Shown: positions 35,645 to 46,200 of the stretch, piece after piece
How the letters are laid out: the number at the start of each line of letters is the position of its first letter
How positions within the stretch are numbered: the stretch's first letter is position 1
Source of the DNA: JAFCUW01 sp049897565
GTDB lineage: Bacteria > Pseudomonadota > Gammaproteobacteria > Burkholderiales > Burkholderiaceae_D
Direction of reading: 5' to 3'
Assembly (NCBI RefSeq): GCF_049897565.1
Contig: NZ_JAFCWM010000002.1
Location: forward strand, 124,001 to 188,000
DNA length: 64,000 nucleotides
Notes under the pieces: generated by a model
Databases searched by the model: none
Seen by the model: only the letters and a program-made list of their open reading frames with translations
What the model was told of the DNA's origin: nothing
Translations under genes and position numbers: made by a program

Positions 35645-38600
35645 ATGTCCAGCCTGTCAAATCTTCTCGCTTCCTTTCGGGACGGGGCGGTCAGCGAGCG
35701 CGAGAAAGGCACCTACTTTGAAGAGCTGATCGTGGCCTACCTGCGGAATGAGGCGACCTACCGTGACCTTTATAGTCATGTCTGGACCTACGCGCAGTGG
35801 GCCAAGCTACAGGGGTTGGATGGCCGCGACGTCGGTATCGACCTCGTAGCCAAAACGGCGGCCACCGACGAATTCCACGCCATCCAGTGTAAGTTTTACG
35901 CGGAGGACTATCGCGTCAGCAAGGGCGACCTGGATAGCTTTTTCACCGCATCGGGCAAGAAGCCCTTTAGTCTCCGCGTAATCGTCACGACGACCAGCAA
36001 CTGGAACGAGCACGCGAACGATGCGTTGCAGGACCAGCAGCCACCCTGCATCAAGATTGACCTGTCGGCGCTAGAGTCGAGCCAGATCGACTGGTCGGTC
36101 TACCAGCCCCGAGCGGCGGTGCAGCTCAAGACTAAGAAGGTCCTGCGCGACCACCAAGTGCGTGCGCTAAACGCCGTCGACCAGGGGCTGGCGACGGCCG
36201 AACGCGGCAAGATGATCATGGCGTGCGGCACCGGCAAGACGCTGACCAGCCTCAAGATTGCGCAGCAGCTGGCAGGGCAAGGGAAACGGGTGCTGTTTTT
36301 GGTTCCGAGCTTGTCCCTGTTGTCCCAGACCTTGACTGAATGGACGCAAGAGTCGGATATCGCTCTGCACAGTTTCGCCGTTTGTTCCGACACCGATGTC
36401 GGCAAGAAGCGCAAGAAGGACGACGACGTCGTGCAGACCTTTGCGCATGAGCTGCGTTACCCTGCCACGACCGAACCGGACCGACTGGCGCACGCAATGT
36501 CTGCCCGCCACGACGCCGAGCATATGAGCGTGGTGTTCAGCACCTACCACTCGATTGACGTGGTGCATCAAGCCCAGCATGAGCATGGCCTGCCCCCATT
36601 CGACCTAATCGTCTGCGACGAAGCCCATCGCACCACAGGCCAGACCTTCGATGACGAGGACGAAAGCTCGTTCGTCCGAGTCCACGATGCAGCCTATGTT
36701 CGAGGTGCCAAACGCCTCTACATGACGGCCACGCCGCGCATTTATGGCGAGACCGCGCGCGCCACAGCGGACCAGAACAACGTCGTTCTTTGCTCGATGG
36801 ACGATCCGGCCCTATATGGGAAGGAACTGTTCGTCATCACGTTCAATGAGGCCGTCAAGGCGGGCCTGCTGGTCGACTACAAGGTCGTCGTGCTGGCCAT
36901 GGACGAAAAGCACGTCAGCAGCCGGATCCAGAAGCTGCTCTCGGACGGCGACAATCAGGTCAAGGTTGAGGACGCGGCAAAGATCATCGGATGCTGGAAA
37001 GCCTTGAGCAAACAGGATACCCATGACGACCTGGCGGATGACGAGACGCCGATGAAACGGGCGGTAGCGTTTTGTCAGGTCATCGAGTATCAAGGTGCCG
37101 GTGGCAAGACCCACAAGATTAGCTCCAAGAAGATTGCCGACATGTTCAAGGCGATTGTCGAGGAGTACAAGGCGAACAGCGACGAGGATGACGGTGCAGC
37201 TGCGACCCTCGGCTGCGATGCCATGCATGTCGACGGCGGCATGTCAGCGTCGGAGAAAGAAGACCGCCTCAACTGGCTCAAGGCCGACATCCCCGACAAT
37301 ACGTGCCGCATCTTGAGCAACGTGCGCTGCCTCTCTGAAGGGGTGGACGTCCCGTCGCTGGACGCTGTGTTGTTCCTGACGCCGCGCAACTCCCAGGTCG
37401 ACGTCGTGCAGGCCGTCGGGCGCGTCATGCGACTGGCGCCGGGAAAACGGCGCGGGTACATTGTGCTGCCGGTCGTCATTCCATCCGGGATGGAGCCGGA
37501 CGCTGCGCTGAGCGACAACAAGACATACAAGGTGGTCTGGCAGGTACTCCAGGCGCTGCGCTCGCATGACGACCGCTTCGATGCGATGATCAACAAGCTC
37601 GATTTGAACGGCGCGGACATCCAGCGCATGGAGGTCATTGCGGTGAGCGACAAGATCGCCCGTAAGGTCAATAAAGATGGCAGGGCGAAAATGGTAGCGG
37701 GGCGCGGCACGAAGCACGTCGGCACGCTGGGTAGGTCGACAGGTAAGGGCGACGCGGAAAAGCAGATGGGCCTGGAATTCGAGATCGGCGAGATTGAGCG
37801 CGCCATCTATGCCAAGGTAGTCCAGAAGTGCGGCAATCGCTCGCACTGGGAGGACTGGGCCGTCGATATCGCCAAAATCGCCAAGACGCACATCGCGCGC
37901 ATTGAAACGATCTTGGAAAATCCGTCGAACGCACGCGAGCGCGCGGCGTTCGACGGTTTCGCCAACAAGCTGCGTGATGATCTGAATGACAGCATCAGCG
38001 ATCCCGACATCATCGAGATGCTAGCCCAGCATCTGATCACCAAGCCGGTGTTCGACTCGCTCTTCAGCGAACACAGCTTCGCCAGCCACAACCCGATGTC
38101 CAGAGCGATGCAGGACGTGCTCGACGTCTTGCAGGAGCACAACCTGCACAAGGAGGCCGACACGCTCCAGAAGTTTTATGACAGCGTAAAGCTGCGCGCC
38201 GAGGGTATCGACAACGCGGAGGGCAAGCAGAAGATCGTGGTAGAGCTGTACGACAAGTTCTTCTCCAAGGCGTTCCCCCGGCTACGCGAAAAGCTGGGCA
38301 TCGTCTACACGCCGGTCGAGGTCGTCGACTTCATCATCCACAGCGTCAATGACGTGTTAAAGGCGGAATTCAAGCAGACCCTGGGCAGCGACGAAGTCCA
38401 TATCCTCGATCCGTTCACCGGAACGGGCACTTTCATCACGCGGCTGCTGCAGTCTGGACTGATGACACCCGAGCAGATCAGAAAGAAGTATCAAGGCCAG
38501 ATCCACGCGAACGAGCTGGTGCTTTTGGCGTACTACATCGCGGCCATCAACATCGAGTCCGTCTACCATGGCCTGGTCGGCGGCGACGACTACACGCCGT

Positions 38601-40612
38601 TCGACGGTATCTGCCTGACCGACACGTTCCAGATGTACGAGAAGGACGACCTGGTCAGCTCGCAGCTTGAGCAGAACAGCGAGCGCCGCAGCCGCCAGAG
38701 GAAGCTAGACATTCGGGTGATCATCGGCAATCCCCCGTACTCGGTCGGGCAAGGTGACGCCAACGCCAACAACCAAAACGTTGCGTACCCCCATCTGGAC
38801 GATCGGATCCGCAGCACCTACGGCGAACGGTCGAAAGCAACCAACAAGAACTCGCTCTACGATAGCTACATCCGTGCCATCCGCTGGGCATCTGACCGCA
38901 TCGGCGACAGCGGCGTGATCGGCTTCGTGACCAATGCGGGATTCGTCGACGCCAACACGACGGACGGCCTGCGCCAGTGCCTGGCGGAAGAGTTTTCCAG
39001 CGTGTACGTGTTCCATCTGCGTGGCGATCAGCGTACCTCGGGGGAGCAGTCCCGCAGGGAAGCGGGTAAGATCTTTGGTAGTGGAAGCCGGGCGCCAATT
39101 GCGATCTCGCTGCTGGTGAAGAACCCGAATTCAGCTGAACAAGGTCGTATCTTTATCCATGACATTGGCGACTACCTGAGCCGTGACGACAAGCTGGACA
39201 AAATCAGCGGCTTTGTCAGCATTAACGGCATCTCGACCGCCGGCGGCTGGCAGGTCATTGTCCCCGATGAGCACGGCGACTGGCTCAGGCAGCGAGATAA
39301 CAGTTTTACCGATTTTGTTGCGATGGGGGGCAAGGACGGCTCCGCGCCTCTCAAGCTGTTCGCCAATTATTCCAGTGGAGTGAAGACCCAGCGTGATGCA
39401 TGGTGTTACAACGCCTCCAAGGAGGCGGTCGCGGCCAACATGACGCGCATGATCGGCTTCTACAACGCCGAGGTCGCGCGTTTCAAGGCCGCCTGTGCCG
39501 GACTTGACAAGAAGGCCCGCGATGCGCACGTCGACGGTTTTGTGAACACCGACCCGACAAGGATCAGTTGGACCCTCGCCTTGAAACAGGCGTTGAGGAA
39601 GGAGCGGGAATTCTCGTTCGACCCCACTTGCCTGACGCCGAGCCTCTATCGCCCTTTCACCAAGCAGTGGCTGTACTACAATCGTCGCTTCAACGAGAGG
39701 GTGTACTTGATGCCGGCTCTGTTCCCAGACGCCGGCGCGCTGAACCGCGTCATCTGCGTCTCCGGCAAGGGAGACAAGGTCGCCTTCAGTGCTTTGATAA
39801 CCGACACCGTGCCGAGCCTTCATATGGTCGACATCGACGGTTCGCAATGCTTTCCTCTTTACGTTTACGAGGATGCGGCGGACAGCGAGCCTGCCACCTT
39901 CCAGGGCGCGCTGTTTGAGGAGGCTCCGGCCGCTAGCCGGCAGCGGCGTGATGCGGTGACCGAAGAGGGTCTGGCCCATTTCCAGCAGGCCTACCCGGAA
40001 GAGAAGATCGGCAAGGAGGATGTGTTCTACTACACCTACGGCATGCTGCACTCGCTGGAGTACCGTTCGCGCTACGCCGACAATCTTGCCAAGGAACTGC
40101 CGCGGATTCCGCTTGTGAAGCGGCCGGCCGATTTCTGGGCCTACAGCAAGGCAGGCCGGGACCTCGCCGAGCTTCACTTGAACTACGAATCGGTGACGCC
40201 CTATCCGGCGAAGGTCGTCGGACCAAACCAGCCAGAGGACCACCGGGTCACGAAGATGAAGTACGGCAGGGAAGGTAAGGAAAAGGACCTGACCACCTTG
40301 CATTACAACAGCAAGATAACCGTCACCGGGATCCCGCTCGAGGCATACGAATATGTGGTCAACGGGAAGCCGGCGCTCGACTGGGTGGTGGAGCGCCAGT
40401 GCGTTAAAGCCGACGGTGACAGCGGAATTGTCAACGATGCCAACGACTGGGCCGATGACACCGTGAACGACCCGAAGTATCCGCTCGAACTGTTCCTGCG
40501 GGTAGTCACGGTCAGCTTGGAAACGATGAAAATAGTTCGCGGGCTGCCCGCACTAGTGCTGGCTGACGGCAAAGCGCAAGTAGCATTAGAAGTGTCGAAA
40601 GTGGCGGCATGA
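35645..40612 (+). CDS. Type ISP restriction-modification enzyme
   Basis: A 1655-residue single-chain enzyme. In order: an Mrr-like PD-(D/E)XK nuclease (Asp66 ... Gln81-Cys-Lys83); a superfamily 2 helicase/translocase with Walker A ACGTGKT at 193-199 and DEAH near 325; a coupling region; a gamma-type adenine methyltransferase with motif I DPFTGTGTF near 920 and NPPY near 1028; and a C-terminal target-recognition region. The layout and length match LlaGI/LlaBIII-like enzymes, which methylate one strand and cleave after head-on translocation. The ATG at 35645 is chosen over one 57 bases upstream. It looks intact. Confidence 0.93.
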   Translation: MSSLSNLLASFRDGAVSEREKGTYFEELIVAYLRNEATYRDLYSHVWTYAQWAKLQGLDGRDVGIDLVAKTAATDEFHAIQCKFYAEDYRVSKGDLDSFFTASGKKPFSLRVIVTTTSNWNEHANDALQDQQPPCIKIDLSALESSQIDWSVYQPRAAVQLKTKKVLRDHQVRALNAVDQGLATAERGKMIMACGTGKTLTSLKIAQQLAGQGKRVLFLVPSLSLLSQTLTEWTQESDIALHSFAVCSDTDVGKKRKKDDDVVQTFAHELRYPATTEPDRLAHAMSARHDAEHMSVVFSTYHSIDVVHQAQHEHGLPPFDLIVCDEAHRTTGQTFDDEDESSFVRVHDAAYVRGAKRLYMTATPRIYGETARATADQNNVVLCSMDDPALYGKELFVITFNEAVKAGLLVDYKVVVLAMDEKHVSSRIQKLLSDGDNQVKVEDAAKIIGCWKALSKQDTHDDLADDETPMKRAVAFCQVIEYQGAGGKTHKISSKKIADMFKAIVEEYKANSDEDDGAAATLGCDAMHVDGGMSASEKEDRLNWLKADIPDNTCRILSNVRCLSEGVDVPSLDAVLFLTPRNSQVDVVQAVGRVMRLAPGKRRGYIVLPVVIPSGMEPDAALSDNKTYKVVWQVLQALRSHDDRFDAMINKLDLNGADIQRMEVIAVSDKIARKVNKDGRAKMVAGRGTKHVGTLGRSTGKGDAEKQMGLEFEIGEIERAIYAKVVQKCGNRSHWEDWAVDIAKIAKTHIARIETILENPSNARERAAFDGFANKLRDDLNDSISDPDIIEMLAQHLITKPVFDSLFSEHSFASHNPMSRAMQDVLDVLQEHNLHKEADTLQKFYDSVKLRAEGIDNAEGKQKIVVELYDKFFSKAFPRLREKLGIVYTPVEVVDFIIHSVNDVLKAEFKQTLGSDEVHILDPFTGTGTFITRLLQSGLMTPEQIRKKYQGQIHANELVLLAYYIAAINIESVYHGLVGGDDYTPFDGICLTDTFQMYEKDDLVSSQLEQNSERRSRQRKLDIRVIIGNPPYSVGQGDANANNQNVAYPHLDDRIRSTYGERSKATNKNSLYDSYIRAIRWASDRIGDSGVIGFVTNAGFVDANTTDGLRQCLAEEFSSVYVFHLRGDQRTSGEQSRREAGKIFGSGSRAPIAISLLVKNPNSAEQGRIFIHDIGDYLSRDDKLDKISGFVSINGISTAGGWQVIVPDEHGDWLRQRDNSFTDFVAMGGKDGSAPLKLFANYSSGVKTQRDAWCYNASKEAVAANMTRMIGFYNAEVARFKAACAGLDKKARDAHVDGFVNTDPTRISWTLALKQALRKEREFSFDPTCLTPSLYRPFTKQWLYYNRRFNERVYLMPALFPDAGALNRVICVSGKGDKVAFSALITDTVPSLHMVDIDGSQCFPLYVYEDAADSEPATFQGALFEEAPAASRQRRDAVTEEGLAHFQQAYPEEKIGKEDVFYYTYGMLHSLEYRSRYADNLAKELPRIPLVKRPADFWAYSKAGRDLAELHLNYESVTPYPAKVVGPNQPEDHRVTKMKYGREGKEKDLTTLHYNSKITVTGIPLEAYEYVVNGKPALDWVVERQCVKADGDSGIVNDANDWADDTVNDPKYPLELFLRVVTVSLETMKIVRGLPALVLADGKAQVALEVSKVAA

Positions 40613-40884
40613 TGTATAAAAAAACGAATTGACGTGAACCGGAGGACATCGCGCTATCCCCGGCGGCACCGAGCCGTTGATGCCAGTCTTCCGTTCGACG
40701 CGCATGCTGCGCCAAAGCCGCTGACAACCTTAAACGAGCATTGATGTCAACTTCGGTTCTTGAGCAGAAAGCCGTACCGCCGCAATTGCGATTAAAGGTA
40801 CCGCGTGAACTTGCACGGCGATGCCGTGAGAAAGAGGTGATTTCAGGCTCCGAACCGACAAACCCGGAAAAGTAAGTGCACGGG

Positions 40885-41108
40885 ATGCCCGGCGTGGCGC
40901 CGGCCGAGGTGCGCACCAACATTCTACGGCTATTGGAACTGGTCGAGAATGACCGACCAAGCGCTGCGAGCTGTTGCGGCAATTGGGGCGACTTGATGAG
41001 GCAGTCGAAGTGTTAAAAGCGGTGACGCCCCATGGGCAATCAGAGGTCAAGGCAAGTAAGAATCTGCGGTGGGCCGAGGCACGCCATACCAAGTTGGCGT
41101 TGCTATAG
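40885..41108 (+). pseudogene. Frameshifted remnant of a TPR-like gene
   Basis: From the ATG at 40885 the frame reads VAPAEVRTNILRLLELVENDRP. A one-base shift near 40955 is needed to continue as KRCELLRQLGRLDEAVEVLKAV and on to NLRWAEARHTKLALL and the TAG at 41106. The second half looks like a helix-turn-helix repeat protein's end. Neither frame alone is complete, so this is a decayed gene. Confidence 0.5.
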
Positions 41109-41449
41109 ACATACAAGCAAAGGCCGCACTACGGTTTCTGATTGATGATGGTTGGACGTCACCGCCGAATTCGGGCTATGACGGCGCCGAAAAAAATTTT
41201 TGACTTTTTGTGTACCACGTCGAGCTTTGACGGCGTGACTGATTACCTACCAAGGTAGGCCGGGTGGACTTTCGCTCCCCCCCCGGGGGCCTCTCATTGA
41301 CCGCCGAAGTCCGAGCTCGTCGACAAAAAAATTAATTGAGCTGGGGAGCGATCAGCGTTGCATTGCGCTTGCGTCGTCGTGTGCAAAGGCAGAGAGGACG
41401 GCAATTTGAAGTTTTCCTTTTGCCAAGTCTCGCGACGATGTGGTTTAGT
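41109..41449. other. Intergenic region, no gene seen
   Basis: Contains A/T runs, a C9 run near 41277-41285 and a perfect inverted repeat CCTACC-AA-GGTAGG near 41248. No coding sequence is supported. Confidence 0.4.
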
Positions 41450-42073
41450 CTACGATCGCACTACCCTCAGCCCCCCCCCTTTTGAGGCAGTTGACGTCCC
41501 GACCGTGCTTGCCACAGAAGATGGGAATCGGGCCTTTGCTTGCCCGTCAACAGCGCCTTGCCCGCGCGCGTATTTTAGTAATTGCAATCCGAGCCACTCT
41601 GCCGCTTGAGGCGTCAATTGGATCTCTCCACCTTGTTGCGCAGATATGCCCAGGTCCGTGATGCGGACCCCGACCATAGGCCCACTCGGGTCACTGTTAA
41701 TGAACCTGTGCTGCCCCTTGCTGGCCCACCATTCTTCAAACTCCCTCATGACTTGAAACCCCAAGGACTCAGGAGCGATCGCAAATGCGTTTTCACCGAT
41801 TTTCACGGCCATTTCCTCAGTGATTGTCGATCCGGGCGCCACTAATTCGGATGCGCCGATGAAGTCGTCAGCGTGCATCGTCCTCTTGACCGCGATAGAA
41901 AAATCGAATGACCTGCCAACCCATTCCTCCACCATAAACGCCCGCAGAAATTCTGGCTTATTTGCGTATCGCCACGCGCTAGGTACATTGGTGTACTCGA
42001 CGCTCATGCTTGCTTTCGTGAAAAAGTAACCGCCGTAGTTGCGGCCGCCAACCTGTACAGATGCATACATCAT
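41450..42073 (-). CDS. Hypothetical protein
   Basis: A 207-residue protein from the first of two adjacent ATG codons (a TTG 42 bases upstream is an alternative). No family is recognised. It has mixed alpha/beta character without signal or membrane span; a stretch FMVEEWVGRSFDFSIAVKRTMH precedes an acidic middle, and the C-terminal 30 residues are Ser/Gly-rich and probably disordered. It is isolated between the Type ISP gene and the recombinase, so it is probably cargo of unknown role. Confidence 0.5.
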   Translation of the reverse strand: MMYASVQVGGRNYGGYFFTKASMSVEYTNVPSAWRYANKPEFLRAFMVEEWVGRSFDFSIAVKRTMHADDFIGASELVAPGSTITEEMAVKIGENAFAIAPESLGFQVMREFEEWWASKGQHRFINSDPSGPMVGVRITDLGISAQQGGEIQLTPQAAEWLGLQLLKYARGQGAVDGQAKARFPSSVASTVGTSTASKGGGLRVVRS

Positions 42074-42247
42074 AAGTAGCTTTCGGAAGAAACGGAGTGC
42101 GTAGTATCGCAGCAAATTTCCTGTTAACTCGACCGTTAACTCACTTTTTGTATGGATCGGCGGCGCAAGCCGGCGAAACCATTAGGGCCCTTTGGAGTTT
42201 GCGAATATCAGTTGAGAATCGATTCCGCTACGCATCGGAAGAATAGC

Positions 42248-42847
42248 CTATCGAGGCAGGGCGGGCTCCGTGGCAGCTACCCGAGTCGGTTTCACAATGG
42301 TAAGCACGGTCGCGCGGGAAACGCCGTAGAGCTTCGCCAAGGCGCTAACGCTCTGCTTGCTCGCATACCCGTGCGCCATCGCCTTGCGCTGCTCAGGCGT
42401 TGTTTTGGTGGGCCTGCCGAGCGTCTTTCCTTCCGCCTTGGCTCGCGCCAGTCCCGCTTGGGTTCTCTCTACAATCAGATCGCGTTCCATCTCCGCCACC
42501 GCAGCCAACATGGCCAGCATTAGCTTGCCCGCCGGGGACGTGAGATCGAGCTTGCCGAGTTGGAGGACGACGACCTCCACATCAAGTGACGCCAGAGCCT
42601 TAATCGTGGCCAGGACATCAGGTGCGTCACGGCCGAGGCGGTCGAGCTTGGACACCACCACCGTGTCCTTCTTTCTCAACTTTGCCAACATTTCGCCGAA
42701 GTGTTTGCGCTGGGCGGCATGGGCCTTGCCGCTAATGGTATCCGCATACCAATATTCGACCGAGTAGCCCGCTCGCTCAATTTCAAGCCGTTGATTGTCG
42801 GCCGTTTGCTCAGCCGTTGAAACTCGTCCGTACCCAAAAACCGCCAT
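42248..42847 (-). CDS. Serine recombinase (resolvase/invertase)
   Basis: A 199-residue small serine recombinase. The catalytic Ser10 lies in GYGRVSTAEQ; SKLDRLGRDAPDVL and AEMERDLIVERTQAGLARA carry the conserved Arg residues and the long E helix. The C-terminal helix-turn-helix reads ALAKLYGVSRATVLTIVK. It is full length. Such proteins resolve cointegrates or invert DNA; here it may come from a former transposon, since no Tn3-like transposase is present. Possible binding repeats lie directly upstream. Confidence 0.9.
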   Translation of the reverse strand: MAVFGYGRVSTAEQTADNQRLEIERAGYSVEYWYADTISGKAHAAQRKHFGEMLAKLRKKDTVVVSKLDRLGRDAPDVLATIKALASLDVEVVVLQLGKLDLTSPAGKLMLAMLAAVAEMERDLIVERTQAGLARAKAEGKTLGRPTKTTPEQRKAMAHGYASKQSVSALAKLYGVSRATVLTIVKPTRVAATEPALPR

Positions 42848-42965
42848 GATTCGCCCCGATTAGATGTTGGAAAACGGAATCAATATAAATCAACATGTTG
42901 ATATATGTAAAGGCTATTTTTTCAACGCGCGGATAGCGAACTGTTGATGAGTGTTGAAAAACGGT
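42848..42965. promoter_or_regulatory. Possible res/crossover region of the serine recombinase
   Basis: It contains a perfect 14-bp palindrome ATCAACATGTTGAT (42889-42902) and two related direct repeats, TGTTGGAAAACGG near 42865 and TGTTGAAAAACGG near 42952. Position next to the recombinase start and repeat spacing fit a res-like site or an operator. Confidence 0.35.
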
Positions 42966-43273
42966 CGTTTTCTGACGGGAGCCGACTTGGCTTATCTGCA
43001 GTTCAGCGCATGCAGCGCTGTCAATTTCGCAGTGACAATTCTACAAAGTGATGTTTTTGGCAGTATCATCTTCAAGCACTGCAGTAGCGCCCCAAATCCC
43101 GAAGGTCGCGCAAAGTGTCAATACGCGCTGCCGATGAAAGAGAAAGCCTTAACTGCGTTGCCGCGGCATCTCGGTTTTTGCATATTTTAAGGGGCACACG
43201 ACAGTCAAGAACATGCGTCTACGTCTGTATAAGTGTCAGAGCGAAGAGAACAAATCAAACAAAGGAGGTTCAC

Positions 43274-46200
43274 ATGTTTCTTGAGGTTGAGCACGAGAGT
43301 TCATTGAGCCCGCCGTTGGCACACATAACGCAGATGACCGGCGCCAAAGTTCGGGTGTTTCTCACTGAAGTTGCGGAGGGAACCTCTAACTATCGAAGCC
43401 TTCACAGTCTCACTCAGCAAGTTGAGCATCAATATCATGGTCGCTTTCTGATCGAACTGATCCAGAACGCCCATGACGCTTTCGAGGCCCCAACGAAGGA
43501 AATTATAAATCGAATCGAGGTCGTCTTTGACCCCACCGATTCTCCTTACGGATCCCTGCTCGTGGCAAACGACGGGCTACCATTCTCGCAATCAAACTTC
43601 GACCGCCTGTCGCAACTAGGTCAAAGCGATAAGGACCCACAGAAAAATATCGGCAACAAGGGCATCGGATTTCGAAGCGTCTTGGAGATATCCAGTAGTC
43701 CAGAGGTATACTCCCGGCACTCCCCGAAAAGCACGACCTTCGATGGATATTGCTTCGCCTTCCGGCCCGACGTTGTAAAGTCACTTGATCTTCCAGTCAA
43801 CCTGCTTGCGAATACCGCAAACGTGCCGGAGTGGTCTGTCACCGGGCAACCGCTCGTCGAAAGCTGGTCGAAAGAGATGCTTACCAAGTTTCGCGCGAAG
43901 GTCAGGAGCAAGGAAAAAGGTTGGCTGTCCGGCGAGACCAAATTTCTGTCCCCTTACCTCCTGCCGATCCCGCTAACAAATAGGGCGAGCTCCCGCGTAG
44001 CTCAATTCGAATCAGACGGCTTTTCGACCGTCATTCGCTTGCCTCTCAAATCCGACGCACTCCGTTCGTACGTGCTGGAGCGCATGAATGAGTTAGGCAT
44101 AACAACGGTTCTCTTTTTGGAGAAGTTGTCGATCCTGAAAATCGGGAATGGAAGCAGCGGATCCACCTTTGCGCGTCATGCCGAATCGCTCGATCGAGAC
44201 CTAAACGGCGAGCGTGTCGTGATCCAATCCAGCAATGCGGAAGACGCTGAATACGGCGTATGGAAACACGACCTGCATGTTAGCTCCGCTTCTGAAAAAT
44301 TTCGCAAAGCAGTCGCAGCGCTTCCAGGACGTTGGCCTGAGATTCAGGACATTTCAGTTTCCGTGGCCGTGCGTTTCGGGGCTACGCCAGAGGCAGGAAG
44401 ATATAGCATCTATTTGCCGACCCGGGTTCATACGGGTAGTGCAGCCCATATCAACGCGCCCTTCTTCGGCGACATGAGCCGAACCTCGATCGACTTCGAG
44501 GACTCTTACAACGAACAACTGCGCGATACCGCTCTCGACTTGGCCGTCAAGGTCGTTCGCGAACGCCTAGCTGGTAAAAGCGAAGTCGAGGCGTGCGCCA
44601 TCGTTGACATTCTTGCGCCGTTTGGCGCCGGCCTTGCGGGCGAAAAGTGGATCGAGCTGATCGATGAGGCGGCAGCGAGGGCGTCAGTATCGATGACGAG
44701 CGAGCCTCTGACGCTCGCTGAACGCGGCTGGCGGGCTTGGGAGCGGACTTCCCTGGTTCCAACGCTTCGTGGCACTACCTGTCTCACCGAAGACTGTCTA
44801 CGGAGGCATGCCACGTTCGATGTTTTTCACCGCTGCCTCGACACTAGGCTCGACCAGGTCAGAGCCTGGGCTGCGTCCAGATTCTCAACCGGCGCAAATC
44901 CAACGGACGAGTGGCTCGCAGCGACTGTAGCATCGGTGGCGAGAGAAATACACGAACAAAGTGGGGACTGGAATGTCTTCTGGCGCGAGGTTGGGGCTCT
45001 CATGCCGAATGGGCAGGCGGAGCTGGCCAAGCATGAGGTGCTGCTCGGTACCGACGGCATGCTGCATCGTGCAAGTGGCGGCATGAAGATCTTCTTTCTG
45101 CCTCGCCAAGGTACGCAGGACGACAGCGACGTGGGGAATGAGGCGGACGCTATCGACGTGCCTCAAAGTCTGCGGTCTTCCGTCGCCTTTGTGAGCGATC
45201 AAATTCAAATGTACGACATGACTCGGCCAGCTGTGCAGACCGCTGTTCGAGCCTATCTGGGTAATGGCAGCTATGTTTCCCGGTTTCGCGTCGAGACGAT
45301 TTTCTCGGAGATCCTTCTGCTTACTATGCCCTCGTTGCCGGCGCCTCTCGAGGGGGGCCATTACGAAAGGTGCCGTGAGATACTGTCGTGGGCACTACGC
45401 CTCGTGGCGACTATCGTCTCGCGGGGAAAAGGGGGCGACGCCACTCTACGGCTTCTCGGAGGCATTCCCGTTCCTTGCGATGGTGGCTGGTTCCCGATGA
45501 GAGACGCCAGTTTCGGTGCAGGCTGGCCAAAGACCGTCGGTGACGTGCTTCAAACATACTTGAATGGCCTGGAGTCATTCGAGGCCGCTGAGGCAAGGAA
45601 GAGGGTGCTGCTTCCACCCGAACACGCCGCCTGGCCCGGAGTCAACTCTACCGAGTTGGTGTTGTTGAAGCATGGCGGTGTCTTCGATGGCTTGCGATTG
45701 CTGGAAATTAAGCCGGCGACATGGCATAGCGAATTCAACGCATCGGAGGCTTTTTTCCAGTTGCCGACCTGCCCGCCTAGCGCATTTCCAAGCGATACGT
45801 GGGCAGAGTGGGCAGCTGTAGCTCAGCGGGAAACACGGCCGCCTTACAGGCATAATCAGCCGTACCAGGTCGGCAGCTTGTTCGTTTTTCCGGGTATGGC
45901 CGAATCTCGAGCGATGCCGGAGTTCACGCGCACCGCGCTCAGCGAACTGATTTTGCAAAGCCTCCCGAGTTGGGGCCCCGGGCTCGAAAAGATTGCTATT
46001 TCCAAAAGAAGAGGCGAATGGAACAAACTCGTCGTCTCAAGCCCGCTTAGATATTTTCTTCGCACGTCGAAGTGGATGGCCATACGCGAACAAAAAGGAA
46101 TTGTCTGGGCGAATCCCGCACAACGCTGGTTCGTGCCGGCAGACATGCTGTCCGGACGAGCACGCCACTTCGCTCACTTACGAGCGCTTCCGATCGGCAT

